DNA of 64,000 nucleotides, from assembly GCA_035628505.1 (NCBI GenBank), contig DASPJR010000033.1, forward strand, positions 1 through 64,000, given 5' to 3'. The stretch comes from DASPJR01 sp035628505. GTDB lineage: Bacteria > Planctomycetota > SZUA-567 > H5-PLA8. A program made the position numbers and the translations under genes. Shown piece after piece: positions 42,647 through 52,576 of this stretch (its first letter is position 1; each line of letters begins with the position of its first letter). The notes under the pieces were generated by a model. It was not told the origin of the DNA. It searched no databases and saw nothing but the letters and a program-made list of their open reading frames with translations.

Positions 42647-44350
42647 ATGGCACTGAACCTGCCCGAAGCGGTGGACGAGAATATTGAGCAAGAAGCCGCC
42701 AGTATGGAAACAGTAGAAACTCAGCCATTCCTGTACTCGATCACGGGCCAGACTCCGTGGTGGATTGTGTCAATCGTCATGCACGCGCTGGTCATCACAC
42801 TCGCCGGGCTGATGAGCATGGCCATCGACCTCGGGGAAGAAGATCCCGCGGTAGTGATGGTCACTGAACTTGCCGCGCGACCCGAAATCAAGGAAGCAGT
42901 CGAGAAACCCAAGGTCGAATCCAATAACGTCCTGGAATCCAAGCACGACACGCCGCCCACTGACCCCACATCCAAGGAAGCTTCGAACATTGTCGTTCCG
43001 CCTGAAATCCTTGAGAAGGCCGAGCTCGGCGACCATTTTGAAACGATTAACCCCGACCGCCCGGATACTCAGAGTGCCTTCGGCAATCCCGATGCTCACA
43101 TGTTTCACTCGGTTAAAGGAAATGATGACGCTGCCGGCGGCGGGGGTGTTGGTGGAACAGGTCTTGCCGATCTGATTGGAGTGGGTGGTGCAGCCAGCCC
43201 GGGAACCGGCGGCGGCTGGGGCGGCGGCAACGGAAGCGGAACCGGCGTCGACAATGGGGGCGGGCACGGCAGCTTCGGGCAGCGGCAGGGCGGTGGCCGG
43301 CGCTTGATGGTAAAACGCCATGGCGGATCAAAAGCCACCGAGACCGGCGTTGATTCTGCATTGCGCTGGCTCGCTTACCACCAGGAAGCCGACGGTCACT
43401 GGGATGCCAAAAAGTATGGTGCCGAGCAGAAGACGGATACGGCCGTTACCGCGCTGGCGTTGCTTGCCTTCCTTGGCGCAGGTCACACCGAGAAGGTCGG
43501 CGAATACAGGGGAAATGTGCAGAAGGGCATCGCGTGGCTGAAGAGCAAGCAGGACGCTGATGGCATGATCTGGGACACGACCGACGCCATCGGCCATCGC
43601 GGCAAGGGATATCCATGCGCAATCGCAACGCTCGCTATGGCCGAGGCCGCGGGAATGGCCAATGTACCTGACACCCGCGCGGCGGCTCGAAAGGCCATCG
43701 ACTACTGCACCGAAAAACATCAGTGCGGCGAAGGCTCGGATAAGGCTGGCTGGCGCTACAATCCGAAGCAGGAAGGCGACCTGTCGGTCACGGGCTGGTT
43801 CATCATGGCGCTCAAATCAGCCAAGGTAGCCGGGCTCAACGTCAATCCGGCCTCATTCGACGGCGCCATCAAGTTCCTGGACTTGTGCGAAAAGAAAGAG
43901 GAAGGTGGAGCCGTTGGCTCCGGCTACGGCGCCCCGTCTCGATACCTGTACGAACCCAAGCCCAACTCGCATGGCGGCATGCGAATGTGCGCCATCGGCA
44001 ACCTGGCGCGCCAGTTCCTCGGCTGGAAAAAAGAAGACCTGCAGTCGAGCGTTGAGCTGTTTGTGAAAGAAGGCGGAGTGCCGAAGTGGGGCGGTAATGG
44101 CGAATCGGTCGATCTCTATTACTGGTACTACGGAACACTCTGTGTTTTCCAGCAAGGCGGTGAACTGTGGCAGCGCTGGAACGATTCGATGAAGGAGGCC
44201 TTAATCACGAATCAATGCAAACAGGGCGATGAAGCCGGCAGTTGGAATCCGGTGGGCGCGTATTCGATGGAGTGGGGTCGCGTTGGGCAGACCGCGCTCG
44301 GCTGCCTCTGCCTGGAGGTCTACTACCGGTACGTTCAGCTGAAGAACTGA
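42647..44350 (+). CDS. membrane-anchored squalene-cyclase-like alpha-toroid protein
   Basis: This 567-aa protein begins at ATG 42647 behind CCAGGAGGAG. Residues about 42-66 form one membrane helix (WWIVSIVMHALVITLAGLM). Acidic, Pro-rich and Gly-rich linkers (GGGVGGTG, then GGGWGGGNGSGTG) follow to about residue 225. A prenyltransferase/squalene-oxidase-repeat alpha/alpha toroid (VDSALRWLAYHQEADGHWD, AVTALALLAFLGAGHTEK, AIAWLKSKQDADGMIWDT-like units) fills the rest. QW-type repeats are present, but no DxDD cyclase motif was found, so a catalytic cyclase is unlikely. Proteins of this layout are common in Planctomycetes and unassigned. The N-terminus resembles TonB-like anchors. It is preceded by the motif shared with the giant pseudopilin. 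Confidence 0.78.
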   Translation: MALNLPEAVDENIEQEAASMETVETQPFLYSITGQTPWWIVSIVMHALVITLAGLMSMAIDLGEEDPAVVMVTELAARPEIKEAVEKPKVESNNVLESKHDTPPTDPTSKEASNIVVPPEILEKAELGDHFETINPDRPDTQSAFGNPDAHMFHSVKGNDDAAGGGGVGGTGLADLIGVGGAASPGTGGGWGGGNGSGTGVDNGGGHGSFGQRQGGGRRLMVKRHGGSKATETGVDSALRWLAYHQEADGHWDAKKYGAEQKTDTAVTALALLAFLGAGHTEKVGEYRGNVQKGIAWLKSKQDADGMIWDTTDAIGHRGKGYPCAIATLAMAEAAGMANVPDTRAAARKAIDYCTEKHQCGEGSDKAGWRYNPKQEGDLSVTGWFIMALKSAKVAGLNVNPASFDGAIKFLDLCEKKEEGGAVGSGYGAPSRYLYEPKPNSHGGMRMCAIGNLARQFLGWKKEDLQSSVELFVKEGGVPKWGGNGESVDLYYWYYGTLCVFQQGGELWQRWNDSMKEALITNQCKQGDEAGSWNPVGAYSMEWGRVGQTALGCLCLEVYYRYVQLKN

Positions 44351-44601
44351 AGCACGTTTCGCAAACTCGGCAGCGTACCGAACTGCGCATTGAGGATCCT
44401 AAACCCGCTGGTATGCTCCAGAAGAAATAACGTGGCGAGCATCTGGCGTTGTGCGTGCAAACTTCGGAATTACATCACTTTGCACTGTGCTGAAGTGCCG
44501 GCTGAGATACTCGGTTGTTGCCAGAAAAAGATAACTTTTTTGCCGCGTTCCAGTCGTCTGACGTCAATATCCTGTAGAGGACGGGCCCGAGACAGAGCGC
44601 G

Positions 44602-45177
44602 ATGCTTAGAAGCGTAAGTGACCTCGAGCTGGTAAAGCGCATTCAGCAAGGCGATGAAGCCGCCTTTACTGAATGCGTGCGCCGTCATCAGGACAGTGTT
44701 CGCGGGTTCACGGCGCTCTGGGCGCCATCGGCTGATGAGGCTGACGATCTGGCACAGGAAGTTTTCCTCGCTGCACTCTGCTCCATCAATACGTTCGACA
44801 CATCGCGTGACTTCAAGGCCTGGTTGCTGGGTATCGCGCGCAACCAGACGCGGCAGGCGTGGCGGCGAGTTAATCGCAACCGCAGCAGCGGCAGCGAGCC
44901 GCTCGAAGCCATTCTGGAAAGGCATGCCGTCGCCGTGCACACGGAACGCGAAAACTCCGCCGACCGACGCACCGAAGCGCTGCAGCGCTGCATCGGCGGG
45001 CTTCCGGAACGCAGCCGCAATCTTTTTTCGGGCTACGTTGTGGATGAGCTGAGCAGCAGGGAACTGGCGGAGAGCTTCCAAAGCACTGAATCCGCAATTC
45101 GGCGGCATATTTCGCGCATCCGGCTGGCGTTGCGCGATTGCGTCGAGCGGCGTTTGCAGGCGGAGGCGGCGCGATGA
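44602..45177 (+). CDS. ECF-type sigma-70 factor
   Basis: This 191-aa sigma factor has region 2 (residues about 8-80: SDLELVKRIQQGDEAAF, DEADDLAQEVFLAAL, FKAWLLGIARNQTRQAWRR) and region 4 (about 125-180: LPERSRNLFSGYVVDELSSRE, AESFQSTESAIRRHISRIR). It is of the type common in Rhodopirellula and Verrucomicrobium. It should guide RNA polymerase to a set of extracytoplasmic-response promoters. Its stop overlaps the ATG of the FecR-domain gene (ATGA), the usual coupling with an anti-sigma factor. ATG 44602 was chosen as the first start after the toroid gene; its ribosome-binding site is poor. A GGAAT box lies about 140 bases upstream, but no full ECF promoter could be assigned. Confidence 0.88.
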   Translation: MLRSVSDLELVKRIQQGDEAAFTECVRRHQDSVRGFTALWAPSADEADDLAQEVFLAALCSINTFDTSRDFKAWLLGIARNQTRQAWRRVNRNRSSGSEPLEAILERHAVAVHTERENSADRRTEALQRCIGGLPERSRNLFSGYVVDELSSRELAESFQSTESAIRRHISRIRLALRDCVERRLQAEAAR

Positions 45178-47021
45178 GTTCCATGCTTGAGCGCATCGAA
45201 TATTTCGCGGAGCGCCAGTCACGCGGCGAGCTGACGGCCGAGGACATTGCCGAACTAACCGAGCTTTGCCAGGATCCTGACTTTGCCCGCACGTTCGTTC
45301 TGGCGCTTGCCGATCATGAAGATTGGCGCCGCGCGACCCGCTCACCGGACAACGGTTCAAAGTTCATCCAGGCTCTTTTGCAGCGAAAGTCGCGGCCTTC
45401 ACCGGCCTTCGCGGCGGTGGTCACCGCTGCGGCGCGCCAGCGCGTCCGCGAAGGGCCGGCAAAGCGTGCGCCTTTCAATCGCACTCGCAAGAGCACCCAT
45501 ATCGCCTGGCTGCTCAGCGCAGCCGCGTGCGTCGCATTAGCCATTGTGTTTTTCGTGATGTCCAACCCAGGGGCGCGCAATACTGTTTCCCAGCCTGCCA
45601 AGAAAGATCACGACACCGCCGCGGAACTCGCGCAGATCGAAGAGCAGCGCCAGCGTGCCCGCCGCGAACTGGCCGAAGTAGAGATGCAGCGCCTGCAGAA
45701 ACAGGAACGGCTCGAGGAAATTGAACGCCGCCGCGCTGAACTGGCAGAAGCGCCGACGGCAAACACGCCCCCGAACGAGCGTCAGAGCGCGCTGGATCTA
45801 ATCGAAGCGGAGCGGCGCAAAGTTGATGAAGAACTTGCGGCCATGCGGCAGGCGCGCCAAAAGGCCGAGGCTACTATCCGCAAGGCCGAAGAAGCGCGCG
45901 CCAAAGTCGAAACGACTCCGCGAACAGCCGAAGTCGCCACGGCTCCACCACCCCAGCCCCCGCCCCAGCCTAAAACGCCGGAAAAGCCCAAAGTCGCATT
46001 CTCCGGCATCGCCCGCGTCGAGTGGCTGACGGGTGACGTTTTCATTGTCAGTGGCTCGACCCGCCGGAAAATTGAGGTTGGCGCGAGCGTCCAGAAAGGC
46101 GAGGGACTTCAAACCAGCATTGGCGCGAACGTCAGGCTTTCATTTCTGGACCAGACCATCCTGAGTGTCGGGGGCGACACAGTGATTTCGGAACTGAGCG
46201 GGAATACTGCGCAGGACGCTGACTACGCTAAAAGTGTCACGCTCGATCGCGGCAGCCTGATCGCTGACGTCATGCCCCAGCCTTCGACTCAGCCGATGTT
46301 GTTGCGCACCGCGCACGCTGACGTGACGGTGATCGGAACACGCTTCACGCTCGCCACACGCAAGGAATCCACCTGGCTCGAGATGTACACTGGCAGAGTC
46401 ACTTTCCGCAACCGGCAGACAGGCAAGGCCGTGCAGGTCAGCGGTGGGCAGACGGCCCTGATGGAACCTGGCAAAGATGCCGTCGTCACCATAACAGCGC
46501 GCTTCTTGAAAGGGATCAATTTCGGCGGCGAAGCTGTCACGGTGGAAGGCGAACGCTGGCTATCGCACAAGGACGCGCTCGCCGAAGGCCTTTCCTTAAG
46601 CGCAGAGCCGCTGATCCGGAAGACCAGTGTCCCGCCGAAATCCCTGACGGATGCGGCACTCACGGAGATGCTGAACACAGCCGTTTACGCCAATGAGTCG
46701 AACCTTGCGCTGAAGCAGACCGTCCCCAACGGCGGCTACGAGCTTTATCTCTGGTTGATGGAGGCCCAGGCCGATTACCGGCGCTCGTACGAGATTCAGG
46801 TTGAAGGCGAATCTGCTGCGCAGAACGTCGGCGAGCAGATGGTCGTCGGCGATTGGCTCAGGCTCGGCCCCATTTCCGCCACGGTTACAGATGGCAGCCT
46901 CGACATCAAGCTGATCAAAGGCCGCAGCGACCCGCAGCTCATGGGCCTGTCGATCTTCCAGAAAGTCGACGGCGCGCCGAATCCCCCACCCGCGCGCGTG
47001 AAACCCAATCCAGCCGAATAA
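45174..47021 (+). CDS. FecR-domain anti-sigma-type transmembrane protein
   Basis: This 615-aa protein starts at ATG 45174 within the sigma stop. Residues 1-100 are the cytoplasmic part (MLERIEYFAERQSRGEL), then one membrane helix near residues 110-130 (AWLLSAAACVALAIVFFVM). A long charged coiled-coil follows (about 140-260: EEQRQRARRELAEVEMQRL), then a Pro-rich hinge. The FecR domain is at about 285-440 (GIARVEWLTGDVFIVSGS, RLSFLDQTILSVGGDTVI, ADVTVIGTRFTLATRKES, EMYTGRVTFRNRQTGK), followed by a C-terminal beta domain. It is likely the anti-sigma regulator of the upstream ECF factor, sensing an envelope signal. The coiled-coil insert and the extra C-terminal domain make it longer than ordinary FecR proteins (about 320 aa). 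Confidence 0.83.
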   Translation: MSSMLERIEYFAERQSRGELTAEDIAELTELCQDPDFARTFVLALADHEDWRRATRSPDNGSKFIQALLQRKSRPSPAFAAVVTAAARQRVREGPAKRAPFNRTRKSTHIAWLLSAAACVALAIVFFVMSNPGARNTVSQPAKKDHDTAAELAQIEEQRQRARRELAEVEMQRLQKQERLEEIERRRAELAEAPTANTPPNERQSALDLIEAERRKVDEELAAMRQARQKAEATIRKAEEARAKVETTPRTAEVATAPPPQPPPQPKTPEKPKVAFSGIARVEWLTGDVFIVSGSTRRKIEVGASVQKGEGLQTSIGANVRLSFLDQTILSVGGDTVISELSGNTAQDADYAKSVTLDRGSLIADVMPQPSTQPMLLRTAHADVTVIGTRFTLATRKESTWLEMYTGRVTFRNRQTGKAVQVSGGQTALMEPGKDAVVTITARFLKGINFGGEAVTVEGERWLSHKDALAEGLSLSAEPLIRKTSVPPKSLTDAALTEMLNTAVYANESNLALKQTVPNGGYELYLWLMEAQADYRRSYEIQVEGESAAQNVGEQMVVGDWLRLGPISATVTDGSLDIKLIKGRSDPQLMGLSIFQKVDGAPNPPPARVKPNPAE

Positions 47022-47178
47022 AGCCGGCAGTTTTGAGGCGCGCGGGCATCTCGCCTCAGCAGGTCATCTGCCCGTTCCCCGTTAGGTCGAGCAGGAGTGA
47101 AATCTATCTGCCATTGCGAGCGCCAACGCGCACCAATCCAGACATCGAGACGGGTGGAACGAGGTAAAGAACTGCAAG

Positions 47179-48369
47179 CTAAGGGAAGGGATAGATCGTA
47201 AAATCCAGCGAGAACGTGTCGCTATAATCCTCACGGTCAGGACCGACGCCAACGTAAATCGTATCACCCTCTTTTAAAACCCCGAGTCCAATCAATAACT
47301 CGGCGGAATTCTTTCCGTTGCCGACGAACATACCTTTTTTCAAGGTATCGTTGACCAGGACTCGTACTTCGATCTGTCCCTGGTGCTGCAGATCGGTACG
47401 CGAAGCCTTTAGGGCCAGTGCCAGCTTTCCTCCCTCGCCTGACTGAAGCGTATAGGCAGCGATTGCGAAACGATCGACCGCTGTTCCTTGATTGATTCCA
47501 TTGCCTGGGTGTCCACTGCCTTGACCAAGACTCACGCATGCCGCCGGTGCATCATGCGGAAACTTCTGCGCGTCTGCCGCGTAGCCAGTTTGGCTGTTCC
47601 AGACAAGGGGAACATATTTCGACGATTCGCCAATGCTTGCGCTCGGATTCCACAAGTAACGCCAGCCGCTGCTCGGGCCGTTGTGCCTGAAGTTTTTTCG
47701 AAAGTCCGCAATAATCTTTTCACCGGGCGGCGGCACGTCGTTGGCCGTGATCTTCTTGTAATATTCGGCGGCTTCTTTTCCGGAAGATGTAGTCGTGTAG
47801 AACTCAAAGAAGGCTTTGATTTCCTTCTTGAGGCTGGCTGACTCGCCACCATCCCGGTCCGCCCGCGCTTTCAAATCAGTCCACAGCTGCCGAGACAATT
47901 TTTCCCGAGAGTCGTCCGCCGGTAGCTTTGTCTCGACAGCAATCTTCAAATCCTTCGTCACTGTCTGCGACTCTGTCTTTGGTGCCACGACCGCTGTGGG
48001 CTGAGCTTTAGGCTCATTGTTCTTATAACCGAAGACATAAAACAAGCCTCCGATGGCCAAAGCCGTCAAGGCTGAACCTAATACGATGCCGTTGCCTAAT
48101 GCCTGCTCTGCTTTTATCCCTACCGATTTCGCTGGGACTTGCGCATGTGCGGCATTGTGTGACACCACCGCGGGTAGTCGCGTTCCACTACGTTTCGGAG
48201 CTTTGCCTGAGGGATTCAGTACGGTTCTAGAGTTTGATATGACATTGGCAGTTTGAGTCTGCGGCCGGCATTTTGAGCAGTATGCGAGATTCCCATCAAG
48301 AACCACGTCACATGTGCCGACGTCGCCAGAGATCTTATGGCCGCACGTCTCACAATAGAGGATCTGCAT
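47179..48369 (-). CDS. zinc-ribbon, single-TM protein with extracytoplasmic domain (paralogue)
   Basis: This 396-aa protein starts at ATG 48369 (MQILYCETCGHK); eight extra codons upstream lack a good ribosome-binding site. The zinc ribbon has YCETC and YCSKC pairs (residues 6-9 and 32-35). A linker and a membrane helix (GIVLGSALTALAIGGLFYVFGY, about 95-116, given as IVLGSALTALAIGGLFYVF) come next. The extracytoplasmic C-terminal part has a helical segment and a beta domain (WRYLWNPSASIGESSKYVPL, GKLALALKASRTDLQHQGQI, EVRVLVNDTLKKGMFVG). It shares the first two parts with 4640-5887, but the C-terminal sequence is only loosely similar. It follows the beta-helix gene on the same strand after a 295-base gap. 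Function unknown. Confidence 0.72.
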   Translation of the reverse strand: MQILYCETCGHKISGDVGTCDVVLDGNLAYCSKCRPQTQTANVISNSRTVLNPSGKAPKRSGTRLPAVVSHNAAHAQVPAKSVGIKAEQALGNGIVLGSALTALAIGGLFYVFGYKNNEPKAQPTAVVAPKTESQTVTKDLKIAVETKLPADDSREKLSRQLWTDLKARADRDGGESASLKKEIKAFFEFYTTTSSGKEAAEYYKKITANDVPPPGEKIIADFRKNFRHNGPSSGWRYLWNPSASIGESSKYVPLVWNSQTGYAADAQKFPHDAPAACVSLGQGSGHPGNGINQGTAVDRFAIAAYTLQSGEGGKLALALKASRTDLQHQGQIEVRVLVNDTLKKGMFVGNGKNSAELLIGLGVLKEGDTIYVGVGPDREDYSDTFSLDFTIYPFP

Positions 48370-48664
48370 AGTAGAGCCCTTCGAGTGCAGCAAAACGCGT
48401 CATTAATCATACTTAAGAGCAACTTCGAAGCCAACACTAGTCGAGGTTACAGCTGAGCTTGAAGCTCAGGACGCCAAACCTTGTCGTCGGCGCACTTTCG
48501 ATGAGGTACAGGTGAACTGCGGGACGTGATGGAGCGATAGGAAAGCATGTCACGACCACAGCCGTCTGCAAGCATGCCGATGACTGTGATGTCGTCGCTA
48601 TTGTGAAGAGTTTGTTGAAGTCGTTTGAAACTTTATGCTTCGGCAGACGCCTTTTACGAAGCGT

Positions 48665-51600
48665 TCACTTAGTATCACGGCACAAGCCAATGCCGTTCCC
48701 TCTTACATCAAATATCTGCCGCCGGAGTACCTGATACGAGACGCCGTCAATATCTAAACTGACGCGGACCCAGCGTTCCAGAGAGCGTACGTCTGAGTTC
48801 GTCAGCCCTGACGCCGCGAGCTGTTCAGCAAAGCTGCCAATACTCCGCATACGGAACCTCGCGGGGCGACCATTCTTGAAGACGACTTTAAAGGAGGCAC
48901 CGGGTCCGCATGCTTCGCCTCTGGAGTTCAGCACCAACTCACGCGTCACTCCACCAATGCTCAAACGCACGTTCTTTCCGCTAAGATGCGCGCCATGGCG
49001 AGCCGGTACTTCCCCCTGGAGTTCCAGCGCGTCTTTGTCCCGGCTGATGAAGTTCAGCTTGATCGCAAGCTTCGTTAGGGCAAGTGGTGCCACGAGCTGC
49101 GCGGCTTCGATGGCGTTCATGTCGCTGGAATCTTCAGCATGGCCAGGCGCAACAACGGTGAGTGTCAGCGCTTGACTGAGCTGATCGTTCGAACTTAGCG
49201 CTGCAGTTACATGAATATTATACGAGCCAGCAGCTGCGAAGGTATGCGATGTGATAGCGCCGGCTTCGATGGAACCATCGCCGAAGTCCCACGTCACTTC
49301 GGCATCAGCAGGCTCAAAAGCGACAATGAACCTGACCGGTTCACCTGCCATTGCAGGCGAGGTCTCTGCCGTCGGGCCGCTTACCAGCACGAGTTGCTGT
49401 GCAACCGGACCGCTGCTCGATTCAGTGCCCAGCGACTTCGTCATTTGAGAGGTTGTGGTTGTAGCGGCACGAACTGTGACATCGACAAACGCGGCGCTCG
49501 AAACGAGAGCCGTGTTCAGGTCCCGAAGCGTATACTTAAATGTGAGAACGCCCGAAAAGTTCGCCGACGGCACGACCCGCACGGTATTGTCAGCCAATAC
49601 CGCTACAGTGCCTCCGGATGCCGGTTGCGTAACCTGCACCTGAACATTTTTTCCGAAGAAGTCATTCGCCAGTACGTTGCAGATAACGGCGGTTCCCTGC
49701 TTGGTAACGGCAGTATCCGGTTCGGCAAACGGAGCGCTCAGGCCCCAGCGCGCGCAGAGATATTTCTGCACGACCACACGTTCTGCGTCCGACAGCTCGC
49801 GGTTGTAGAGAATGATTTCATGCATGTCGCCGATGAAGCGGGAGCCGGTTTCTTCACGGCACCCGATGTAACAATAGTTTTTAAAATTAGCCGTGGGAAT
49901 TTGTACCGCGGTGCTCGTCGCCGCCGGGGTTGTCAGGTTCGCATCCATATAGGTGCGGGTGAGAGGTGAATAACGCCCTGGGGTTCCGCCACGCTGAACG
50001 ACCGTGTTAAGACGCGTGACATTATATTTAAAGCCGCCTGCATTGTTTATTGCACTCCATTGGCCCGCGGCCAGGCGGCCGGGAGCCTCCGGAACTGGAA
50101 TGATGGGCGTCGTGTTCCACACCTCGAAGCTCCAGTTTTGATTGTCGTAATCTTCCAGTATGCCGAAATGATCCACCCGCTCCCAACGGGGGTAAATGCT
50201 TGCTTCTGCACCATTGTTTGGCGCCGAACGCTCATCGACCGTATTGTTACACCAGAAAATTCCGGAGAACGTTGAGTTCGGCGTCGCTTGCGCGCGCACG
50301 ACAGTAAAGGCAGTCATGCCCGTTGAAAATTCATTAAAACCACCAGGCAGGCGCAAAAATTTCTGCCCGTCAAACCGCACGCTTGGCAAACCATTCTGTA
50401 CATTGGCGACAAAGACGGGCTGGTACGGCGTCTGGTTGTTTGTCGCATGCCGGTTGTTGCCGCTGCTGTCTACCCAGCTCGCGATTGCGGTGCCTGGCGC
50501 GAGATTGATGGCGTCCGCCTTGAGCCACAACAGCATCCCAGCAAGCGGCAGTTTCTGCACGCTTACGGTTTGTGGCTGTGTCCTGAGCATCACGACAGAG
50601 CTGTAGGGATTCAGCGTCACTGTTGAACCATAGTACGTTCCGTCCACGCCAACGTACGTGGCATCCAGTGTCACTGTCTTTGTGCTGCCGGTTTCATTGT
50701 ACTCAAAGCGGAATTCGCCTGGATCCGATATCGTTTTTCCCGCCGTTCTCGAACCGAGATCCTGCCCATACAACGCCTGCCATTGCGCCAACGATAAATA
50801 AGGATTCGCGCCGAGCCCGTCTATTTCCACACGCAGCGTGGTCGCCTCATCTATTGGTTTCGTAATAATGTTGTTATTTGAATTACCAGTAAGCGCTGGG
50901 CTTTCGTTGTAGTAGGAACGATTATATATTGCATGCTGCCAGTTATACCGTGCGACAAACTTATTGTCATACCGCGTTACATTCCGGCAAGTGTTTGTTG
51001 AATAGACGAAGTGCAGCTGATACAGGCAGTCATAAATTGTGTTATTTGTAATCTGAATATTTCTCGACCGATGCACGAAGATTCCACCCCAAGGGCCATG
51101 GGCGACTGAGTTTCCAGAAATTTCGACGCCCTCTGATTCCTGGTCGAGATAGATCCCGGCCGCTTTGGGATAACGTTCGTAAATGTCGCCCTCTGCACCA
51201 GCCGACGCCCCTATTCCGTGGAGGATAACATTGTTAGCGATTTTCCGGCCTATTCCGCCTCCAACACCGCCCGTGAATGTATAGATCCCGCCGCCGTCAT
51301 CTTTAACGATGCAGAACGAATCGATGAAATTCTTTTCGACTAAGACATAGTTTCCAAAGAATGCGATGGCATTATAGCCACAATTCGTAACTCTATTCTG
51401 ATCAATAATATTGCCGTTTCCTGAGACGTGAATTCCCTGCCCTGCCCCGTCCCCGCACCCGCCCATGCCCGCAATCATTCCTATGTTTGACACATTCACG
51501 CGCGAGATCCGGGAATTGTTTGCATTGACTTCGAACTGAATGCCGTTATTAAGCGTGTTGTTTACGCTGCCGCCGTCCACATTTACATAGCTGAGATTAG

Positions 51601-52576
51601 TCCCATAAATTCCATTCCGCCCATGATTGACGAAGTTGCAATTCGTCACTGTAATATTCCGTGTTCCAGTAAGCATTAAACCGGCTTTGTTGGAGCCCTC
51701 AAAGTCAATGCCCCTAAACGTGACAAAGGAATGTGATAAAACAGTAGCGTTATACTCGCTCGTGCTTACTTGAACTACCTGGCTACTCGGGATTAGGCTT
51801 CCGAAGTGCATATAAAACAATGCGGTTTTTGAGTCGTAATACCATTCGCCCGGCTTATCAAGTGTACTGAGGTGGTTCTGAAAAAAGTATCCGTTCTTGT
51901 CGGTTGGAGCGTACGCGTTCGAGTTGCCGTAGTATTCAAGAGTTGGCGCATACTGTATAGTGATACCGCTATGATTGAGAATCCGCTGACGATCAAGAAT
52001 CCAGCGCCGTTTTCGAATAACGACCTCCGCACCGGTCCACGATGGCGAAGCTGGCAACTGTTCGTCCGTGATGGACTTGTAGTCCACTTTATCTGAATGT
52101 GCTTCGAGGTTAAGGTACCCTGTATTCGGATAACGGCCGATTGCTTGCACGACGCCATTTAATAAAACCAGGTTAAAAGCACCAGCCTTTAGGGGCGTCG
52201 AATAAATTCCGTTGCGAACCAGAGTCCAGCTTGAAAGATTGACGAGACCCGTGAGCTTTGGATTATTTCCAGTCCCGTATGCGCCAAAGATCATCGGCAT
52301 GGTCTCAGACGTTCCTGACTTACTAACTCTTAAGGTTCCATGAAAAACATCGCCGCGTTTAAACAGAATTGCATCGCCCGGGCTCATCAGGCTCATGGAC
52401 GAATTGAGCTTTGAGATGGACTTCCAGGGCGTTGCAGGGTTCTTAGCCTGAGCAGCTGAGCGCGAATCATCCCCCTGTGACGAGGAAACGTAATAAGCAA
52501 CTCCGGTTCCCTCCTGTGCTCTACAGGCGATGCACAGCATTACACAAAGCATTCCGATGAGAACAGTTCGAGTCAT
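48665..52576 (-). CDS. giant secreted beta-helix, LamG-like, Ig-like and PKD protein
   Basis: This 1303-aa protein starts at ATG 52576 behind GGAGG, with a signal peptide (MTRTVLIGMLCVMLCIACRA). Residues about 30-260 read YYVSSSQGDDSRSAAQ and KNPATPWKSISKLNSS, the start of the parallel beta-helix type seen in polysaccharide lyases and adhesins. The helix runs to about 545 (SFVTFRGIDFEGSNKAGLML, RNIQITNNTIYDCLYQ). A LamG-like domain follows at about 680-900 (GMLLWLKADAINLAPGT), then a cadherin/Ig-like domain near 955-1045 (AVICNVLANDFFGKN) and a PKD domain near 1090-1135 (VTWDFGDGSIEAGAIT). It is likely an extracellular polysaccharide-binding or -cleaving protein, but no catalytic site was recognised. 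It is an accessory surface protein, and no enzyme family is claimed. Confidence 0.78.
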   Translation of the reverse strand: MTRTVLIGMLCVMLCIACRAQEGTGVAYYVSSSQGDDSRSAAQAKNPATPWKSISKLNSSMSLMSPGDAILFKRGDVFHGTLRVSKSGTSETMPMIFGAYGTGNNPKLTGLVNLSSWTLVRNGIYSTPLKAGAFNLVLLNGVVQAIGRYPNTGYLNLEAHSDKVDYKSITDEQLPASPSWTGAEVVIRKRRWILDRQRILNHSGITIQYAPTLEYYGNSNAYAPTDKNGYFFQNHLSTLDKPGEWYYDSKTALFYMHFGSLIPSSQVVQVSTSEYNATVLSHSFVTFRGIDFEGSNKAGLMLTGTRNITVTNCNFVNHGRNGIYGTNLSYVNVDGGSVNNTLNNGIQFEVNANNSRISRVNVSNIGMIAGMGGCGDGAGQGIHVSGNGNIIDQNRVTNCGYNAIAFFGNYVLVEKNFIDSFCIVKDDGGGIYTFTGGVGGGIGRKIANNVILHGIGASAGAEGDIYERYPKAAGIYLDQESEGVEISGNSVAHGPWGGIFVHRSRNIQITNNTIYDCLYQLHFVYSTNTCRNVTRYDNKFVARYNWQHAIYNRSYYNESPALTGNSNNNIITKPIDEATTLRVEIDGLGANPYLSLAQWQALYGQDLGSRTAGKTISDPGEFRFEYNETGSTKTVTLDATYVGVDGTYYGSTVTLNPYSSVVMLRTQPQTVSVQKLPLAGMLLWLKADAINLAPGTAIASWVDSSGNNRHATNNQTPYQPVFVANVQNGLPSVRFDGQKFLRLPGGFNEFSTGMTAFTVVRAQATPNSTFSGIFWCNNTVDERSAPNNGAEASIYPRWERVDHFGILEDYDNQNWSFEVWNTTPIIPVPEAPGRLAAGQWSAINNAGGFKYNVTRLNTVVQRGGTPGRYSPLTRTYMDANLTTPAATSTAVQIPTANFKNYCYIGCREETGSRFIGDMHEIILYNRELSDAERVVVQKYLCARWGLSAPFAEPDTAVTKQGTAVICNVLANDFFGKNVQVQVTQPASGGTVAVLADNTVRVVPSANFSGVLTFKYTLRDLNTALVSSAAFVDVTVRAATTTTSQMTKSLGTESSSGPVAQQLVLVSGPTAETSPAMAGEPVRFIVAFEPADAEVTWDFGDGSIEAGAITSHTFAAAGSYNIHVTAALSSNDQLSQALTLTVVAPGHAEDSSDMNAIEAAQLVAPLALTKLAIKLNFISRDKDALELQGEVPARHGAHLSGKNVRLSIGGVTRELVLNSRGEACGPGASFKVVFKNGRPARFRMRSIGSFAEQLAASGLTNSDVRSLERWVRVSLDIDGVSYQVLRRQIFDVRGNGIGLCRDTK

